Of a stretch of DNA of 64,000 nt, positions 17,628 to 28,072 are shown one piece after another. The notes beneath the pieces are model-generated. The model had not been told where the DNA came from, ran no database searches, and was given only the letters and a program-made list of their open reading frames with translations. The translations under genes and the position numbers were made by a program. The number at the start of each line of letters is the position of its first letter. The first letter of the stretch is position 1. Origin of the DNA: Pseudomonas anatoliensis (GTDB taxonomy: Bacteria; Pseudomonadota; Gammaproteobacteria; Pseudomonadales; Pseudomonadaceae). The DNA is taken from positions 372,001 through 436,000 of the forward strand of contig NZ_JACVHC010000003.1 in NCBI RefSeq assembly GCF_017976235.1, written 5' to 3'.

Positions 17628-18575
17628 TCAGAGATTCCGCCCTCTGATCCGCTTGCTCAAAAACTCGAAATACTCCTCACGCATATCAGCCGTCTCATTC
17701 GCCAGATGATGCCGTGCCTCGGGCAGCAGCAGGATCTGCGGTCGATCGAACTTCAACTTCAACACCTGCAGATTGTGCTGCCAGTCCACGGTCATGTCCG
17801 CCTGCCCCTGAATGATCAGCGGCCGTCGCGGACTTTTTTTGGCGAACTCCACCCGGTTGATCCAGCGTGACAAGGCCCCGACCCATGCCGTCGGCAAGCG
17901 CTTGGGTTGTAACGGATCGGCCAGCAGAAACGGCAGGAAATCCGGATCGTTGGAGTTCTCGCTGAAGCGCCGCGCGATGCCCCGCACGAAAGGCCGCAGC
18001 AGGTAATAACTCAGCTGCGACCAACCCCACGCCCGCGGTCGTACCAGCGGCGACAGCAAAATCACCTGACCCTGCGCCGGACTGCTCTCGCCATGGTTGA
18101 GCACATGGTCGACCACAATCGCGCCGCCGGTGCTTTGCCCACACAGGTGCCACGGCTGCGGCAGGGCAATCGAATTGGCTTCGACGAACAAGGCTTGCAG
18201 CGCGTCCTGATATTCGGAGAAGTCGCGGATGCTCGCCCGCGCGCCGCTCGACAGGCCATGCCCGGGCAAGTCGCAGGCGATCACTGCGAAATCCTGATCC
18301 AGCGCCCACTCGATCAAATGCCGATAGAGCCCGGTGTGGTCATAGAAACCGTGCAGCAGAAACAGCGTGCCCTTGACCTTCTCCGGCCACCAGCAATGGC
18401 TGACCAGTTCGTAGCCATCCACGTCAAAACGGCCCATGCCGCGCCAGACATCACGCTCGGGAAAATCAGTTTTATAGAAGCGCTGATAGGCCTTCGCCTC
18501 CTCCGACAACGGCTGCCACTCGGCCAAAGGCTTGAGGCTGGCGCGTAATTGATCGGGGTCGAAAGTAGCGGACAT
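17628..18575 (-). CDS. Alpha/beta hydrolase (lysophospholipase/monoacylglycerol lipase type)
   Basis: A 315-residue serine hydrolase of the Hydrolase_4 group. The oxyanion region is LFLLHGFYDHTGLYRHL, the nucleophile elbow is LCGQSTGGAIV (Ser in GxSxG), an Asp-containing strand is LIIQGQADMTVDWQ, and the catalytic His is in PEARHHLANE. No signal peptide is visible. The likely substrate is a lysophospholipid or monoacylglycerol, by family only. I chose ATG 18575 (MSATFDPDQ). Divergent from the DUF6436 gene. Confidence 0.82.
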   Translation of the reverse strand: MSATFDPDQLRASLKPLAEWQPLSEEAKAYQRFYKTDFPERDVWRGMGRFDVDGYELVSHCWWPEKVKGTLFLLHGFYDHTGLYRHLIEWALDQDFAVIACDLPGHGLSSGARASIRDFSEYQDALQALFVEANSIALPQPWHLCGQSTGGAIVVDHVLNHGESSPAQGQVILLSPLVRPRAWGWSQLSYYLLRPFVRGIARRFSENSNDPDFLPFLLADPLQPKRLPTAWVGALSRWINRVEFAKKSPRRPLIIQGQADMTVDWQHNLQVLKLKFDRPQILLLPEARHHLANETADMREEYFEFLSKRIRGRNL

Positions 18576-18674
18576 GAGGCAAATTCCAGAGCGGTGAACA
18601 GACTTTATCGGCTTGCGATATTCATCTGTCGCGGCAAGCATGGCAAGCTAGCCGCCCCTCAAGGATCGAAATAC

Positions 18675-19253
18675 ATGCGTTCGTCCTACCGCACCGCACT
18701 GTTTGCCAGCCTTCTCGCGCTTGTGTGTGCCGGGGTTTTGTGGACGGCGTACGACTGGTTTCAGGGCCGATATTTGCGCGCGTTCAGCGAGCACACCGCA
18801 GTGTTTTCCGGCGACCCGCTGCGCCTGCCGGACGATCTCGCCGGACCTGGCAAGATTCGCCTGGTGCATTTCTGGGACCCGGCCTGCCCATGCAACGTCG
18901 GCAATCAACAACACCTGACCGAGATGGTCGAGCATTTCAGTGCCAGAGGCGTCGAGTTTTTCGCGGTGCAGCGACCCGGCAGCCACGGCCAGTTACCCAC
19001 CACCTTAAGCAACTTGAAAACCATCGCAGTATTGCCCGGCGCCGAGCAGATTCCCGCCAGCCCCGCCGTGGCGATCTGGGACCGCAGCGGCAAACTCGCC
19101 TACTTCGGCCCCTACAGCGAAGGCCTGACTTGCAACTCCAGCAACAGTTTTATCGAACCAATCCTGAACGCGTTGACGGATGATCGTCCGGTGAATGCCA
19201 CGCACACTCTGGCGGTCGGCTGCTATTGCCCGTGGCCAGTGCAGGCGCAATAA
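18675..19253 (+). CDS. DUF6436 thioredoxin-like membrane-anchored protein
   Basis: A 192-residue protein with an N-terminal membrane segment (about residues 8-28) and a thioredoxin-like core. KIRLVHFWDPACPCNVGNQQ places a CPC motif where thioredoxins have CxxC, and the conserved cis-proline region is IPASPAVAIWD. A second Cys cluster, VGCYCPWP, lies at the extreme C-terminus. A periplasmic thiol-redox role is likely but the substrate is unknown. It is about 100 bp upstream of the HacB-type acylase gene. Confidence 0.8.
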   Translation: MRSSYRTALFASLLALVCAGVLWTAYDWFQGRYLRAFSEHTAVFSGDPLRLPDDLAGPGKIRLVHFWDPACPCNVGNQQHLTEMVEHFSARGVEFFAVQRPGSHGQLPTTLSNLKTIAVLPGAEQIPASPAVAIWDRSGKLAYFGPYSEGLTCNSSNSFIEPILNALTDDRPVNATHTLAVGCYCPWPVQAQ

Positions 19254-19355
19254 GGCATTCCGGACTTTTCAAGGACAGCGATGCACGGCACAGAAGGTCT
19301 GTGCTAATTGTTTGCAGCCCGACGGGCGGCAATCCCGCATGCACAAGGAGTCACC

Positions 19356-21767
19356 ATGAAGCGCGTGTTCACCGTTCTTGCCTTGCTCATCGTTGTCCTG
19401 CTCGCTGGCGCTGGCGGGTACATCTACAGCAAACAGCCGACACGCCAGGGCCAGATTGAACTGCGCAACCTGCAAGGTTCGGTGACCGTGCGCTATGACG
19501 AGCGCGGCGTGCCGCACATCCGCGCCGAGAACGAAACCGACCTCTACCGTGCCCTCGGTTATGTGCACGCCCAGGATCGCCTGTTCCAGATGGAAGCCAT
19601 GCGCCGTCTCGCCCGGGGCGAACTGGCCGAAGTGCTCGGGCCGAAACTGCTCGACACCGACAAACTGTTTCGCAGCCTGCGCATCCGCGAGCGTGCCGCC
19701 AGTTACGTCGCCAGCCTCGACAAGCAGTCACCGGCGTGGAAGGGCCTGCAAGCCTATCTGGACGGCATCAATCAATATCAGGACACGCACGCCGCGCCGA
19801 TCGAGTTCGACGTGCTGGGTATCCCCAAACGGCCATTCACCGCTGAAGACAGCATCAGCGTCGCCGGTTACATGGCCTACAGCTTTGCCGCCGCGTTTCG
19901 CACAGAACCGTTGCTGACGTATGTGCGCGATCAACTCGGCGCTGATTACCTCAACGTCTTCGACCTCGACTGGCAGCCGAAAGGTGTGCTGGCCAAAGAT
20001 CACGCCAACCCGAAACCGGCCCTCGCCGCCAATGACTGGAAAGACCTCAACGCCCTCGCCCGCCTCAGTGAACAGGCGCTGATCGACAACGGTCTGCCGC
20101 AATTCGAAGGCAGCAACGCCTGGGTCATTTCGGGCAGTCGCAGCCAGAGCGGCAAACCGCTGCTGGCCGGTGATCCGCATATTCGCTTTTCGGTGCCGTC
20201 GGTGTGGTACGAAGCGCAGCTGTCAGCGCCGGGCTTTGAGCTCTACGGCCATCATCAGGCGTTGGTGCCTTTCGCGTTTCTGGGGCACAACCTGGATTTC
20301 GGCTGGAGCCTGACCATGTTCCAGAACGACGATCTGGACCTGATCGCCGAGAAGGTCAATCCGGACAACCCGAATCAGGTCTGGTATCGCGGTCAGTGGA
20401 CCGACATGGTCAGCACTGAACAACAGATCGCCGTGAAGGGTCAGGCGCCGGTGACGATTACCTTGCGTCAGTCGCCCCACGGTCCGATCGTCAACGATGC
20501 GCTGGGCGCCGCCGCCGGCAAGACACCGATCGCGATGTGGTGGGCGTTCCTCGAAACACCGAACCCGATTCTCGAAGGTTTCTATCAGCTCAACCGCGCC
20601 GACACCCTGGCCAAGGCCCGCGCCGCTGCGGCCAAAGTACAGGCGCCGGGGCTCAACCTTGTGTACGCCAACGCCAAGGGCGATATCGCCTGGTGGGCTT
20701 CGGCGTTGTTGCCCAAGCGCCCCGCCGGGGTCAAGCCAGGCTTCATTCTCGATGGCAGCACTGATCAAGCGAACAAGGACGGTTTCTTCCCCTTCAGCGC
20801 CAACCCGCAGGAAGAAAACCCGGCACGCGGCTACATCGTCTCGGCCAACTTCCAGCCCGTGTCGCCGACCGGCATGGAGATTCCCGGTTACTACAACCTC
20901 GCCGACCGTGGCCAGCAGCTCAATCGGCAGCTCAGCGACAAGAATGTGAAGTGGACCAATGAGGCTAACCAAAAACTGCAACTGGGCACCGTCACCGGTT
21001 ATGGCCCGCGTTTGCTGGCGCCTCTGCTGCCCGTGCTGCGCGAGGTGGTGAGCGATCCGGCGCAGTTGAAACTGGTCGAGCAACTGGCGCAGTGGCCAGG
21101 CGACTATCCGCTGGACTCGGTGAGTGCGACGGTGTTCAACCAGTTCCTCTACGACCTCGCCGATGCGGCAATGCGCGATGAGTTGGGCAATGACTTTTTC
21201 GAGACGCTGTTGTCGACGCGGGTGATTGATTCGGCATTGCCACGCTTGGCGGCGAATGCTGATTCAGTCTGGTGGGATAACCGCAACACGCCCACCAAAG
21301 AGACTCGCGCCGATAGCGTGCGCGCGGCATGGCAAGCGAGCATGAAGCACTTGAAGCTGACCCTCGGTGACGATGCGTCCGGGTGGAAATGGGGCTCGGC
21401 GCACACGCTGACCCACGGACATCCGCTGGGGCAGCAGAAGCCGCTGGATCGAATCTTCAACGTCGGGCCGTTCGCCGCACCGGGCAGCCATGAAGTGCCG
21501 AACAACCTCTCGGCGAAGATCGGCCCGGCGCCGTGGCCGGTGACCTACGGACCTTCAACGCGGCGACTGGTCGACTTCGCTGATCCTGCGCACAGCTTGA
21601 CGATCAATCCGGTCGGGCAGAGCGGTGTGCCGTTTGATCGTCACTATGACGATCAGGCTGAAGCGTATGTCGACGGAATTTACGTGCAGGCGCATTTCAG
21701 CGAGGAAGAGGTGACGGCGAATACCCGGAGTACGTTGAAGCTGCTGCCGGCGCGAGCTGCGCAGTAG
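19356..21767 (+). CDS. hacB: Penicillin acylase family protein, HacB-like acyl-homoserine lactone acylase
   Basis: An 803-residue Ntn-hydrolase precursor with a signal peptide or anchor (about residues 4-25). It has the usual order: alpha subunit, spacer, then beta subunit opening at Ser253 in EGSNAWVISGSRS, where autocleavage between Gly252 and Ser253 would free the nucleophile. Other features are HIRAENETDLYRALGYVHAQDRLFQM and QSPHGPIVND. In PAO1 the gene at the matching place is hacB, an acylase that breaks long-chain acyl-homoserine lactones. I rely on memory for that synteny. Broader beta-lactam or acyl-amide substrates are possible. The stop is followed by a REP pair. Confidence 0.85.
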   Translation: MKRVFTVLALLIVVLLAGAGGYIYSKQPTRQGQIELRNLQGSVTVRYDERGVPHIRAENETDLYRALGYVHAQDRLFQMEAMRRLARGELAEVLGPKLLDTDKLFRSLRIRERAASYVASLDKQSPAWKGLQAYLDGINQYQDTHAAPIEFDVLGIPKRPFTAEDSISVAGYMAYSFAAAFRTEPLLTYVRDQLGADYLNVFDLDWQPKGVLAKDHANPKPALAANDWKDLNALARLSEQALIDNGLPQFEGSNAWVISGSRSQSGKPLLAGDPHIRFSVPSVWYEAQLSAPGFELYGHHQALVPFAFLGHNLDFGWSLTMFQNDDLDLIAEKVNPDNPNQVWYRGQWTDMVSTEQQIAVKGQAPVTITLRQSPHGPIVNDALGAAAGKTPIAMWWAFLETPNPILEGFYQLNRADTLAKARAAAAKVQAPGLNLVYANAKGDIAWWASALLPKRPAGVKPGFILDGSTDQANKDGFFPFSANPQEENPARGYIVSANFQPVSPTGMEIPGYYNLADRGQQLNRQLSDKNVKWTNEANQKLQLGTVTGYGPRLLAPLLPVLREVVSDPAQLKLVEQLAQWPGDYPLDSVSATVFNQFLYDLADAAMRDELGNDFFETLLSTRVIDSALPRLAANADSVWWDNRNTPTKETRADSVRAAWQASMKHLKLTLGDDASGWKWGSAHTLTHGHPLGQQKPLDRIFNVGPFAAPGSHEVPNNLSAKIGPAPWPVTYGPSTRRLVDFADPAHSLTINPVGQSGVPFDRHYDDQAEAYVDGIYVQAHFSEEEVTANTRSTLKLLPARAAQ

Positions 21768-21787
21768 TTCTAGGTTAGATGGAATGA

Positions 21788-21885
21788 CCCCATCGCTGGC
21801 AAGCCAGCTCCCACAGGTTTTTCGGGCGTTCACAAATCCGTGATCGACTCAAAATCCTGTGGGAGCTGGCTTGCCAGCGATGGGG
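21788..21885. repeat. REP inverted pair (GTGGGAGCTGGCTTGCC family)
   Basis: Arms CATCGCTGGCAAGCCAGCTC and GAGCTGGCTTGCCAGCGATG flank a spacer of about 50 bp in the gap between the convergent hacB-like and GlxA-type genes. Confidence 0.92.
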
Positions 21886-21906
21886 CCTTGAAGAGCACTA
21901 CTGACC

Positions 21907-22872
21907 TCAGATGATGACCGCAAAATTCAACCGAAACTGCTGCGGCGTCACGCCCAGCCTGCGATTGAACACACTGCGCATATGCTGTGCATCGCGAAAT
22001 CCGCACTGATATGCCACGGTCTTCAACGGCGCCTTGGTGCTTTCGAGCATCACTCGCGCCGCATCCACCCGCGCCCGCTCGACGAACTCGGCCGGGGTGA
22101 TCCTCGCTTCACGGGCAAACACCCGGGAAAAATTGCGTGCACTCATGTTCGCCGCATTGGCCAGATCGGCAATGGTCAGATCTCCGGTCAGGTTGGCCAG
22201 CACATAAAGCTGCACCATCGCCACGGCCGACGTCGGCTCCGCGTGTGGCGTCAGGAACGGGCTGAACTGTGACTGCCCACCGGAACGCTGAGTGAACACC
22301 ACCAGCCGCTTGGCCACGCTCAGCGCCACCTCCGCGCCGTGATCACGCGCCAGCAGGTACAACGACAGATCAATCCCCGCCGTCACCCCCGCCGAGGTGT
22401 AGAGCGCGCCGTCCTCGACATACAAGCGATCCGCTTCAACCTGCGTCGACGGGCACAACTGCGCCAATGCCTGCGCGTCGTTCCAGTGCGTGGTGACCGT
22501 GCGTCCTTCCAGCAAACCTGCGCGGGCGAGCATGAAAGCGCCGTTGCAGATCGAACCGAAACGCCGTGATCGCGCGCAGGTATCACGTAGCCAGGCGTCG
22601 AAGGTCTTGCCGAAATCCATGAACGGCAGTTGCGGCCCGCCAGCGACCAGCAGCAGATCACAGGCGTCGAGTGCTTCGCTGAAGTGGCGATGAGCATTCA
22701 GGATCAGGCCGTTGGAACACGCCATTGGCCCGTGCTCGACACCGATCACTTCCAACCGATATTGATCCTCGGCCGCCAGGAACCGGTTGGCCTCGGCGAA
22801 TACATCCAACGGGCCGGTGACATCCAGCGATTGCACGCCGGGGAACACGACGATGGCGACGGTTCTGTTCAT
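21907..22872 (-). CDS. GlxA-type AraC family transcriptional regulator
   Basis: A 321-residue regulator with an N-terminal DJ-1/PfpI (class I GATase-like) domain (about residues 1-170; VAIVVFPGVQSLDVTGPLDVF, RRFGSICNGAFMLARAGLL with the Cys-containing elbow). The C-terminal AraC-type double helix-turn-helix (about residues 215-315) includes MSARNFSRVFARE and YQCGFRDAQHMRSVFNR. The GATase-like domain is probably ligand-sensing only. I chose ATG 22872 (MNRTVAIVV). Divergent from the HD-domain gene with 169 bp between them, so control of that gene is the obvious hypothesis. Confidence 0.88.
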   Translation of the reverse strand: MNRTVAIVVFPGVQSLDVTGPLDVFAEANRFLAAEDQYRLEVIGVEHGPMACSNGLILNAHRHFSEALDACDLLLVAGGPQLPFMDFGKTFDAWLRDTCARSRRFGSICNGAFMLARAGLLEGRTVTTHWNDAQALAQLCPSTQVEADRLYVEDGALYTSAGVTAGIDLSLYLLARDHGAEVALSVAKRLVVFTQRSGGQSQFSPFLTPHAEPTSAVAMVQLYVLANLTGDLTIADLANAANMSARNFSRVFAREARITPAEFVERARVDAARVMLESTKAPLKTVAYQCGFRDAQHMRSVFNRRLGVTPQQFRLNFAVII

Positions 22873-23041
22873 CTCTCTTGAGGCCTCCTGAGAATCTGCC
22901 AACCATCCAATCAGCTCAGTTGGCACGATTTGCAGGTCGATTGGCAAGGATCGCAGCCATGCGTCGATTGTTCGCTTGCAGCCCCGGGAACAGACTTTCC
23001 CCATCAACGCCACGACGGCGTTTACGACGAGGAAAGCGCTC

Positions 23042-23683
23042 ATGAGCACGACCATTGCCGGCATCAAAATCCCTGACAGCGCCCTCGCCCGCGCCACCAC
23101 CGAGTACATCCGCGACATCGAATCCGACCTGCTCTATCACCACTCGCGCCGGGTGTTTCTGTTTGGTGCGCTCAGCGGTGAGCGCCAACAGTTGGTCTAC
23201 GATCCGGAGCTGTTGTACGTCGGCGCGATGTTTCATGACCTTGGTCTGGTCGAAGGTCACCGCAGCGCTGGTGAACGCTTCGAAGTGGATGGCGCCAATG
23301 CGGCGGCAGCTTTTCTCAAGCCCTATGGATTGAGCGATGACGACATCGAGCAGGTGTGGTTATCAATTGCCCTGCACACCACGCCGGGCGTACCCAAGCA
23401 TCTGCGACCAACCGTGGCGCTGGTGACGGCGGGTGTGGAAATGGATGTGCTTGGTATGGATTACGCGGCGTTCAGCACCGTGCAACGTGAGGCGGTGGTG
23501 CATGCGCACCCGCGTGGGGAAGGTTTCAAGGAGTGCATCATCTGCGCGTTTGCCGACGGCTTGCGGCATCGTCCGCAGACCACGTTCGGCAACGTGAAGA
23601 CCGACGTGCTGAAGGATCAGGAGCCGGGGTTCAAACCGATGAACTTTGTCGAGGTCATCCGTAAGTCTCCTTGGAGCGACTGA
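23042..23683 (+). CDS. HD-domain hydrolase (cyanamide hydratase-like group)
   Basis: A 213-residue HD-superfamily protein. The metal site is H in LLYHHSRRVFLFG and the HD pair in YVGAMFHDLGLVEGH; a further Asp lies in GVEMDVLGMD. The layout and spacing resemble the cyanamide hydratase/Ddi2-like branch of HD hydrolases rather than nucleotide phosphodiesterases, but this is by memory of the motif pattern. Substrate unknown. The gene stands alone, divergent from a GlxA-type regulator. I chose ATG 23042. Confidence 0.75.
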   Translation: MSTTIAGIKIPDSALARATTEYIRDIESDLLYHHSRRVFLFGALSGERQQLVYDPELLYVGAMFHDLGLVEGHRSAGERFEVDGANAAAAFLKPYGLSDDDIEQVWLSIALHTTPGVPKHLRPTVALVTAGVEMDVLGMDYAAFSTVQREAVVHAHPRGEGFKECIICAFADGLRHRPQTTFGNVKTDVLKDQEPGFKPMNFVEVIRKSPWSD

Positions 23684-23690
23684 AACCAAA

Positions 23691-23779
23691 TGTAGGAGTG
23701 AGCCTGCTCGCGATGGCGTCCTGTCAGTTGGAAATTTCCTGGCTGACACACCGCTATCGCGAGCAGGCTCACTCCTACA
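23691..23779. repeat. REP inverted pair (TGTAGGAGTGAGCCTGCTCG family)
   Basis: Inverted arms flank a spacer of about 40 bp, 8 bp after the HD gene stop codon and opposite the end of spuH. Confidence 0.92.
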
Positions 23780-23826
23780 GTTTGGATTTGGTTTGGCCTC
23801 GATGTTGAGGCCATCCCGATATTGCT

Positions 23827-24717
23827 TTAAGCCACGCCCGGCGCAGGCGCGCGGCGCACGTCTGGCTGTTTCCAAGAATCGGCAGCGCTTTCTTCGATGG
23901 CTTGCTGGATGGCTTTCTTGCGGGCTTCTTCGGCGCGACGGCTGAAGAACCAGACCATGAAAGTCACGATCGACACCGCCAGCAGAATCAGGCTGGCCAC
24001 GGCGTTGATCTCAGGCTTCACGCCCAGGCGCACCGCCGAAAACACTTCCATCGGCAACGTCGTCGAACCCGGGCCCGACACGAAGCTTGCCAGCACCAGG
24101 TCGTCCAGCGACAGCGCGAACGACATCATGCCGCCCGCCGCCAACGATGGCGCGATCATCGGGATGGTGATCAGGAAGAACACCTTCCACGGCCGCGCAC
24201 CCAGGTCCATCGCCGCTTCTTCAATCGACAGGTCCAGCTCACGCAGGCGCGCCGACACCACCACCGCCACATAAGCCGCACAGAACGTCGTGTGCGCGAT
24301 CCAGATGGTGACGATGCCACGCTCCTGCGGCCAGCCGATCATCTGCGCCATGGCCACGAACAACAGCAACAGCGACAGACCGGTGATCACCTCGGGCATG
24401 ACCAACGGCGCCGTCACCAGGCCGCCGAACAACGTACGGCCCTTGAAGTGGGTGATACGCGTCAGCACGAATGCGGCCAAAGTACCCAGCGCTACCGCAG
24501 CCACCGCCGTGTAGCAGGCGATTTCCAGCGAGCGCAGCACCGAGCCCATCAGTTGCGAGTTGTCGAGCAGACCGACGTACCACTTGATCGACCAGCCGCC
24601 CCACACCGTTACCAGTTTCGAGGCGTTGAACGAGTAGATCACCAGGATCAGCATCGGCAGGTAGATGAACAACAAGCCCACGACCAGCATCAGGCTGGAG
24701 AAACGGATGCGCTTCAT
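23827..24717 (-). CDS. spuH: Polyamine ABC transporter permease SpuH (PotI-like)
   Basis: A 296-residue inner-membrane permease with about six membrane segments and the EAA-type loop EEAAMDLGARPWKVFFLITIP that contacts the ATPase. It is the last gene of the spuBCDEFGH operon and overlaps spuG by 4 bp (ATGA). It pairs with SpuG to form the channel for putrescine and spermidine. The C-terminal tail (WQPDVRRAP) is cytoplasmic. The family length is normal. Confidence 0.93.
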   Translation of the reverse strand: MKRIRFSSLMLVVGLLFIYLPMLILVIYSFNASKLVTVWGGWSIKWYVGLLDNSQLMGSVLRSLEIACYTAVAAVALGTLAAFVLTRITHFKGRTLFGGLVTAPLVMPEVITGLSLLLLFVAMAQMIGWPQERGIVTIWIAHTTFCAAYVAVVVSARLRELDLSIEEAAMDLGARPWKVFFLITIPMIAPSLAAGGMMSFALSLDDLVLASFVSGPGSTTLPMEVFSAVRLGVKPEINAVASLILLAVSIVTFMVWFFSRRAEEARKKAIQQAIEESAADSWKQPDVRRAPAPGVA

Positions 24718-25634
24718 TCTTTACCCTCCATTTCCTTGGCCTGACTGCGGTTGAACAGGATGATCGGCACAATCAGGATCGCCAGCATCACCACCGCCAG
24801 CGCGGACGCCACCGGCCAGTCACGGTTGTTGAAGAACTCTTGCCAGAGCACTTTACCGATCATCAGGGTTTCCGGGCCGCCAAGCAGTTCCGGGATGACG
24901 AACTCGCCCACGACCGGAATGAACACCAGCATGCAGCCGGCAATGATCCCGTTCTTGGACAGCGGAATAGTGATTTTCCAGAAGCTGTTGAAGGTGCTCG
25001 AACCCAGGTCCGAAGCCGCTTCCAGCAAGCTGTTGTCGTGCTTCACCAGGTTGGCGTACAGCGGCAGGATCATGAACGGCAGGTACGAGTAGACGATGCC
25101 GATATACACCGCGAGGTTGGTGTTGAGGATCTGCAGCGGCTCGTCGATAAAGCCCATGCTCATCAGGAATCCGTTGAGCAGGCCGTTGTTGCTGAGGATG
25201 CCCATCCACGCATAAACGCGGATCAGGATCGCCGTCCACGTCGGCATCATGATCAGCAGCACCAGCACCGTTTGCATTTCTTTACGGGCCGTGGCGATGG
25301 CGTAGGCCATCGGGTAACCGATCGCCAGGCACAGAACGGTGCTGATCAGCGCCATCTTCAGCGAGCCGAGATACGCGGCGATGTACAACTCGTCGCCCGC
25401 CAGCATCGCGTAGTTGCCCAGGTTCAGCAGCAGTTGCAGCTTCTGCTCGGCAAACGTGTAGATCTCGGTGTACGGCGGGATGGCCACGTCGGCTTCGGCG
25501 AAGCTGATCTTCAGAACAATGAAGAACGGCAACATGAAGAACAGGAACAGCCAGATGAACGGAACCCCGATGACCAGTTGGCGGCCATTGGGAATTATTC
25601 GGTTAATGCGCCGTTTGAATTTGCGCATGTTCAT
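24714..25634 (-). CDS. spuG: Polyamine ABC transporter permease SpuG (PotH-like)
   Basis: A 306-residue permease with a basic N-terminus, six or so membrane segments and the EAA loop LLEAASDLGSSTFNSFWKITIP. It overlaps spuF by 4 bp at its start and spuH by 4 bp at its end, a tightly coupled transporter operon. The second possible start, ATG 25628, lies two codons downstream. Together with SpuH and SpuF it imports polyamines delivered by SpuD and SpuE. Confidence 0.93.
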   Translation of the reverse strand: MNMRKFKRRINRIIPNGRQLVIGVPFIWLFLFFMLPFFIVLKISFAEADVAIPPYTEIYTFAEQKLQLLLNLGNYAMLAGDELYIAAYLGSLKMALISTVLCLAIGYPMAYAIATARKEMQTVLVLLIMMPTWTAILIRVYAWMGILSNNGLLNGFLMSMGFIDEPLQILNTNLAVYIGIVYSYLPFMILPLYANLVKHDNSLLEAASDLGSSTFNSFWKITIPLSKNGIIAGCMLVFIPVVGEFVIPELLGGPETLMIGKVLWQEFFNNRDWPVASALAVVMLAILIVPIILFNRSQAKEMEGKE

Positions 25635-26773
25635 GAGCGAAGTACCACACCGCTGTCATCTTCCCAGTACACGAAAACCTGATCGCCCCAGGTCGGACGG
25701 GCGCCACGGCGTTCGGCGTTGGCAACGAAGGACTGCACCAGTTTGCCGCTCGGCAGTTCGACGTAGAACACCGAGTGCCCGCCGAGGTAGGCGATGTCAT
25801 GCACCTTGCCGCTCGACCAGTTGTATTCGCAGGTCGGTTGTTCGGCGGTGACCAGCAGTTTCTCCGGACGAATCGCGTAGGTGACCGACTTGTCCTGCAC
25901 CGAGGTGCTGATGCCGTGGCCGACATAGATCTGCCGGTCGAGGTCCTTGCAAGTGATGGTCGCGTGACCTTCGGCGTCGTCGATCACTTCGCCTTCGAAG
26001 ATGTTGACGTTGCCGATGAATTCGCAGACCAGGCGGCTGGTCGGGGTTTCGTAAATGTCGATCGGGCTGCCGATCTGGGCGATCCAGCCCAGGTGCATGA
26101 TTGCGATGCGCTCGGCCATGGTCATGGCCTCTTCCTGGTCGTGGGTCACCATCACGCAGGTCACGCCGACGCGCTCGATGATTTCCACCAGTTCGAGCTG
26201 CATCTGCGAACGCAGTTTTTTATCCAGTGCGCCCATCGGTTCGTCGAGCAGCAACAGCTTCGGCCGCTTGGCCAGCGAACGCGCCAAAGCCACACGCTGA
26301 CGCTGACCGCCAGACAGTTGATGCGGCTTGCGCTTGGCGTATTGGCTCATTTGCACCAGTTTGAGCATCTCGGCCACGCGGGCTTCGACTTCGGCCTTGG
26401 GAATCTTGTCCTGCTGCAAACCGAACGCGATGTTCTGCGCCACGGTCATGTGCGGAAACAAGGCGTAGGACTGGAACATCATGTTGATCGGACGTTCGTA
26501 CGGCGGCATGTCGGTGATGTCGACGCCGTCGAGAAAAATGCGCCCCTCCGTGGGCCGTTCAAACCCTGCCAGCATCCGCAGCAGAGTGGATTTGCCCGAT
26601 CCCGAACCGCCGAGCAGGGCAAAGATCTCGCCCTTTTTGATTTCCAGGGACACGTCGTCCACGGCAATCGTCTCGTCGAACTTCTTCGTGACCCGGTCGA
26701 TTTTGACCAACACCTGCTTCGGTGTCTGGTCGCCCTCGAGGGCTTTCTTATAGGCGCCGGAGGCAACTGCCAT
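25631..26773 (-). CDS. spuF: Polyamine ABC transporter ATPase SpuF (PotG-like)
   Basis: A 380-residue ABC ATPase with Walker A GGSGSGKSTLLRML, Q-loop region MMFQSYALFPH, signature LSGGQRQRVALARSL, Walker B LLLLDEPMGALD and switch His in VTHDQEEAM. The C-terminal TOBE-type regulatory domain (about residues 285-380) is present, as in PotG/PotA. It energises SpuG/SpuH. The stop overlaps the spuG start. About 65 bp separate it from the upstream spuE gene. Confidence 0.95.
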   Translation of the reverse strand: MAVASGAYKKALEGDQTPKQVLVKIDRVTKKFDETIAVDDVSLEIKKGEIFALLGGSGSGKSTLLRMLAGFERPTEGRIFLDGVDITDMPPYERPINMMFQSYALFPHMTVAQNIAFGLQQDKIPKAEVEARVAEMLKLVQMSQYAKRKPHQLSGGQRQRVALARSLAKRPKLLLLDEPMGALDKKLRSQMQLELVEIIERVGVTCVMVTHDQEEAMTMAERIAIMHLGWIAQIGSPIDIYETPTSRLVCEFIGNVNIFEGEVIDDAEGHATITCKDLDRQIYVGHGISTSVQDKSVTYAIRPEKLLVTAEQPTCEYNWSSGKVHDIAYLGGHSVFYVELPSGKLVQSFVANAERRGARPTWGDQVFVYWEDDSGVVLRS

Positions 26774-26839
26774 TTACGAAACTCCCAGAAAAAAACAGTG
26801 CAGTTCGCCCCGCAAGGCGAACCCAGGATAGTGTGTGCC

Positions 26840-28024
<1,185 letters not shown>

Positions 28025-28072
28025 TTACCCTCGAAAAACCGTTCCAGCAAAACTTTCTGTCATTTAATTATT

